This document shows positions 36,601 to 36,609 of a stretch of 36,609 bases of DNA, piece by piece. The DNA lies in the NCBI GenBank assembly GCA_028695495.1, contig JAQVIX010000017.1, forward strand, positions 1 through 36,609, in the 5' to 3' direction. The translations under genes were made by a program, and so were the position numbers. Origin of the DNA: Candidatus Cloacimonadota bacterium. GTDB lineage: Bacteria; Cloacimonadota; Cloacimonadia; Cloacimonadales; Cloacimonadaceae. The notes beneath the pieces were generated by a model that was not told the DNA's origin, did no database searches, and saw only the letters and a list, made by a program, of their open reading frames with translations. Positions within the stretch are counted from its first letter, which is position 1, and every line of letters starts with the position of its first letter.

Positions 36601-36609
36601 GTGTATGAA
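30652..36609 (-). CDS. POMP-like beta-helix surface protein with sorting domain, N-terminus missing
   Basis: The frame is open to the window edge. The first ATG seen (36600) is not preceded by a stop, and no signal peptide is visible, so the true start lies outside. Counting from that ATG (1982 residues): an ASH/choice-of-anchor D-like segment (about 15-165); long right-handed beta-helix modules (about 187-1720) with some 27 GGA[IV]-type turns and FxxN-like motifs as in chlamydial polymorphic outer-membrane proteins; two choice-of-anchor Q endings (IDIGAYEF near 795, IDIGAYEY near 1365); a TPR-like helical region (about 1725-1885); and a C-terminal FlgD-like type IX sorting domain (QNYPNPFNPSTTIQY to KKMMLMK). 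It lacks an autotransporter barrel. Adhesion or surface-layer roles are likely but inferred. Confidence 0.9.
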   Translation of the reverse strand, partial: FIHMSDFPANNTPSFGREFLVFKNTGNIGLIIDSLYVQHSDNGFAIFQYTTTTETENKYKHVDIRQPQDRPSNIKARAKATTNQLHDFSSIQRSEGKDRKRDNTELPKNLTWHGTGYNHQFQLAPGDSVFFHTRYQPFLIGADFSRVNIKCNDAYNPEQMITLSGEGIPLVVTNNPSEIEVSNVISADTLWSCPQIEIQANVEIDSQARLTIRPHKDTISVKADSNSGFIVLGELQARRSLNQIFGISFAGIDSLASWKGFVFKDNSVGESRLDSLLIVNTNDFGRLENGGGAIHISAYHHLALNSVEIKNSSSAMNGGAILLEQTEVQVFDCSITDSNAQNGGAIAVVGNDATLRITGSSLIDNEAVESGGSLYIDQAQVFITESQIAGSHASIGGGISASGTNSYLSINESLFTGNTSENYGGAIHLDSGKLGVLGSSFVQNISEHGGAIAVFGDQSNVTISQGIFNENGDLAEASSYSCNGGAIYHAGGELTISGGTHFTQNRGHTGGAISITDDTASLSVNNALFYLNMASVQGGAVSSVAGTLKIENSSFDGCFAPVYGGAIAIFDTDYSLSRNLFTGCLSDIDNGKGGSVFIDNSNKQPGKKVGGKANLINLLQANEIKNSQAFAGGAIYQHGTGDIVSNAIVQNLAAQGGGFYLKHNTGKFENNTIADNEAISFGGAIVCDSLGMEIKNTIIWGNEQANGNPVYCIGVQNLDFFNCATEDAYQLSSGVLLSSSIQDCLSEDPVFDLNSQYPYQLYKTSLCVNGGTKESDIEGMDVLGNPRINTNNGTPIIDIGAYEFMGAYWVCTQDTISGIVRITYSPTHFINDLEVKNESTLHIDSGISFLAANNSMIKVFGSIEAQGNKTSPINFSTAPGNNSWYGFSFEGGQSAGSSIFEYCSFSNGKAFPDATHTEPIASNGGMMYIDDYSDITIDHCSFNNNQARDNGGAIYITTIPDQDTLVISNSSFVSNRVKRSTGGAICAIDCNLNVNGNAFSLNSANYPLDLSVLADAYGFSGGALSLISTGSIDIAYAVVGNQFHANSAAGSGGSIFANYGTQQINSNQFYDSTALGANKSGIIECNYGGGAISLHNNAIAEIGQNNFISNKAHAGGAILNSGSTCKVSDNTFTGNKANYGGAIQLIDLHSENILTKNVFETNGTVDTTSCFIGGAIRLSDSASRTLISLNKFSENSCTSMGGAIAIQASDSTIVVNNQIDHNTSMFGGGVYLERADLEFNNNTIVHNEGSAAGGGIYVNGSTLESTNNLHWANSAPNGFEAYLTDNASMPAQYCFISQIPNAIAYLNGATATLYGCLGETGVSPQLINNIYNYNLKHDSPCVNRGTHQVYCTEIDLNARNRIVGGRIDIGAYEYSGTVIDSSPGDTLTIWNDTCISVVAPITISQGQKLLIKDNVTVFFEPYGALLVQDAELEILNNVSFVSETAGTSYQIVLKEAMPLVLNNITAFGVKMKSEGTFLNILGSTFANSHLTHRNQSLNILDTEFASSNLDLLNTLVTNDTLGVFIIDSYFHDQADSTAIRIYSYPNYRINNNVISNYYNGLSLFESGHGNTFSLAGNQIQGNQYGYGIQVYHSNLDIESNGNISNNYIGLGALRNSSLSMIGNNEPPYQSINNNYWDELAFTYDSFPKDIKFNLIYDSIHPSDVLIRCSGCNAPEIHDLSYNYWSIVEPDKYFFPEGKYSHLPVWEMDLAFVPDISADYDLFALAKYNLKIGHNDLAAIHFRDLISNYPDTKYKEEAAKLLMAAEATCSDKIYDLKHFYATEPNLHNEMGIDILSHYLINYCNLKLEDYPAVIDWYEGIIDNPPSVADSIYAVIDLAYTYLLMNETNTRSQYHGKYLHYKPESLQSFRRKLDQYIDLLLYPSPTELYEPPTPQPFALFQNYPNPFNPSTTIQYSLPKAAKLRLDIYNIKGQLVKTLVNSEMPAGTHSVVWNGRDMKNRAVASGVYFYRISSPKEGSITKKMMLMK
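32850..35742 (-). repeat. GGA[IV] beta-helix repeats in the POMP-like protein
   Basis: Roughly 27 turns of variable length carry NGGAI, YGGAI, AGGAI, GGGI or similar, usually followed by a hydrophobic pair and a later FxxN/SxFxxN. They fall in two blocks (about residues 287-690 and 920-1250), each ending in a conserved IDIGAYE segment. A near-identical 15-base DNA word (TTCATAGGCTCCTAT) occurs at both endings (about 32491 and 34200). Confidence 0.85.

Overview
The window reads as chromosome of a Gram-negative (diderm), probably fermentative bacterium of the Cloacimonadota / wider FCB type. This is an inference. Three very different exported proteins all end in the same ~75-residue FlgD-like / type IX-style sorting domain (NYPNPFNP... 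GVYxYR... KKMxLMK). Signal peptides, carboxypeptidase-regulatory-like domains, cleaved-adhesin (choice-of-anchor J) domains and a Chlamydia-POMP-like beta-helix support it. No rRNA, tRNA, CRISPR array or insertion sequence was seen.

Layout. (1) 1-3.9 kb, plus strand: the 3' end of dxr (isoprenoid synthesis), an M42 aminopeptidase and a secreted M14 zinc carboxypeptidase. (2) 3.9-14.7 kb, minus strand: a tight six-gene carbohydrate operon. In transcription order it encodes a solute-binding protein fused to a MalF-like permease, a MalG-like permease carrying a ~360-residue insertion with five repeats, a GH38 alpha-mannosidase, a GH20 beta-N-acetylhexosaminidase, a GH130 mannoside phosphorylase and an exported CBM9-like protein. 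The three enzymes lack signal peptides. Together they could take apart an imported N-glycan core (Man3GlcNAc2) in the cytoplasm. A strong promoter-like sequence places the predicted transcription start on the first ATG, and an intrinsic terminator for the operon lies inside the 3' end of the convergent M14 gene. (3) 15.0-17.7 kb, plus strand: a visibly AT-richer AccI-type restriction-modification pair. (4) 17.7-18.5 kb: non-coding DNA with a 90-bp tandem repeat and inverted-repeat arms; related sequence recurs near 29.4-29.6 kb. (5) 18.5-28.6 kb, minus strand: a ~2000-residue exported adhesin-like protein with three large internal repeats, a secreted SUMF1-like protein lacking one FGE active-site cysteine, and a TPR-AAA+ sigma-54 activator. 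A sigma-54-type -24/-12 sequence lies between the activator and the SUMF1-like gene. (6) 28.9-29.6 kb: structured non-coding DNA, including a perfect 23-bp-stem hairpin. (7) 29.6-36.6 kb, minus strand: a small membrane protein, a small exported protein of unknown function, and a ~1990-residue POMP-like beta-helix protein whose N-terminus lies beyond the window.

The most distinctive system is the N-glycan-type import and disassembly operon, especially its unusual transporter. Second is the candidate sigma-54 circuit beside the large surface-protein genes.
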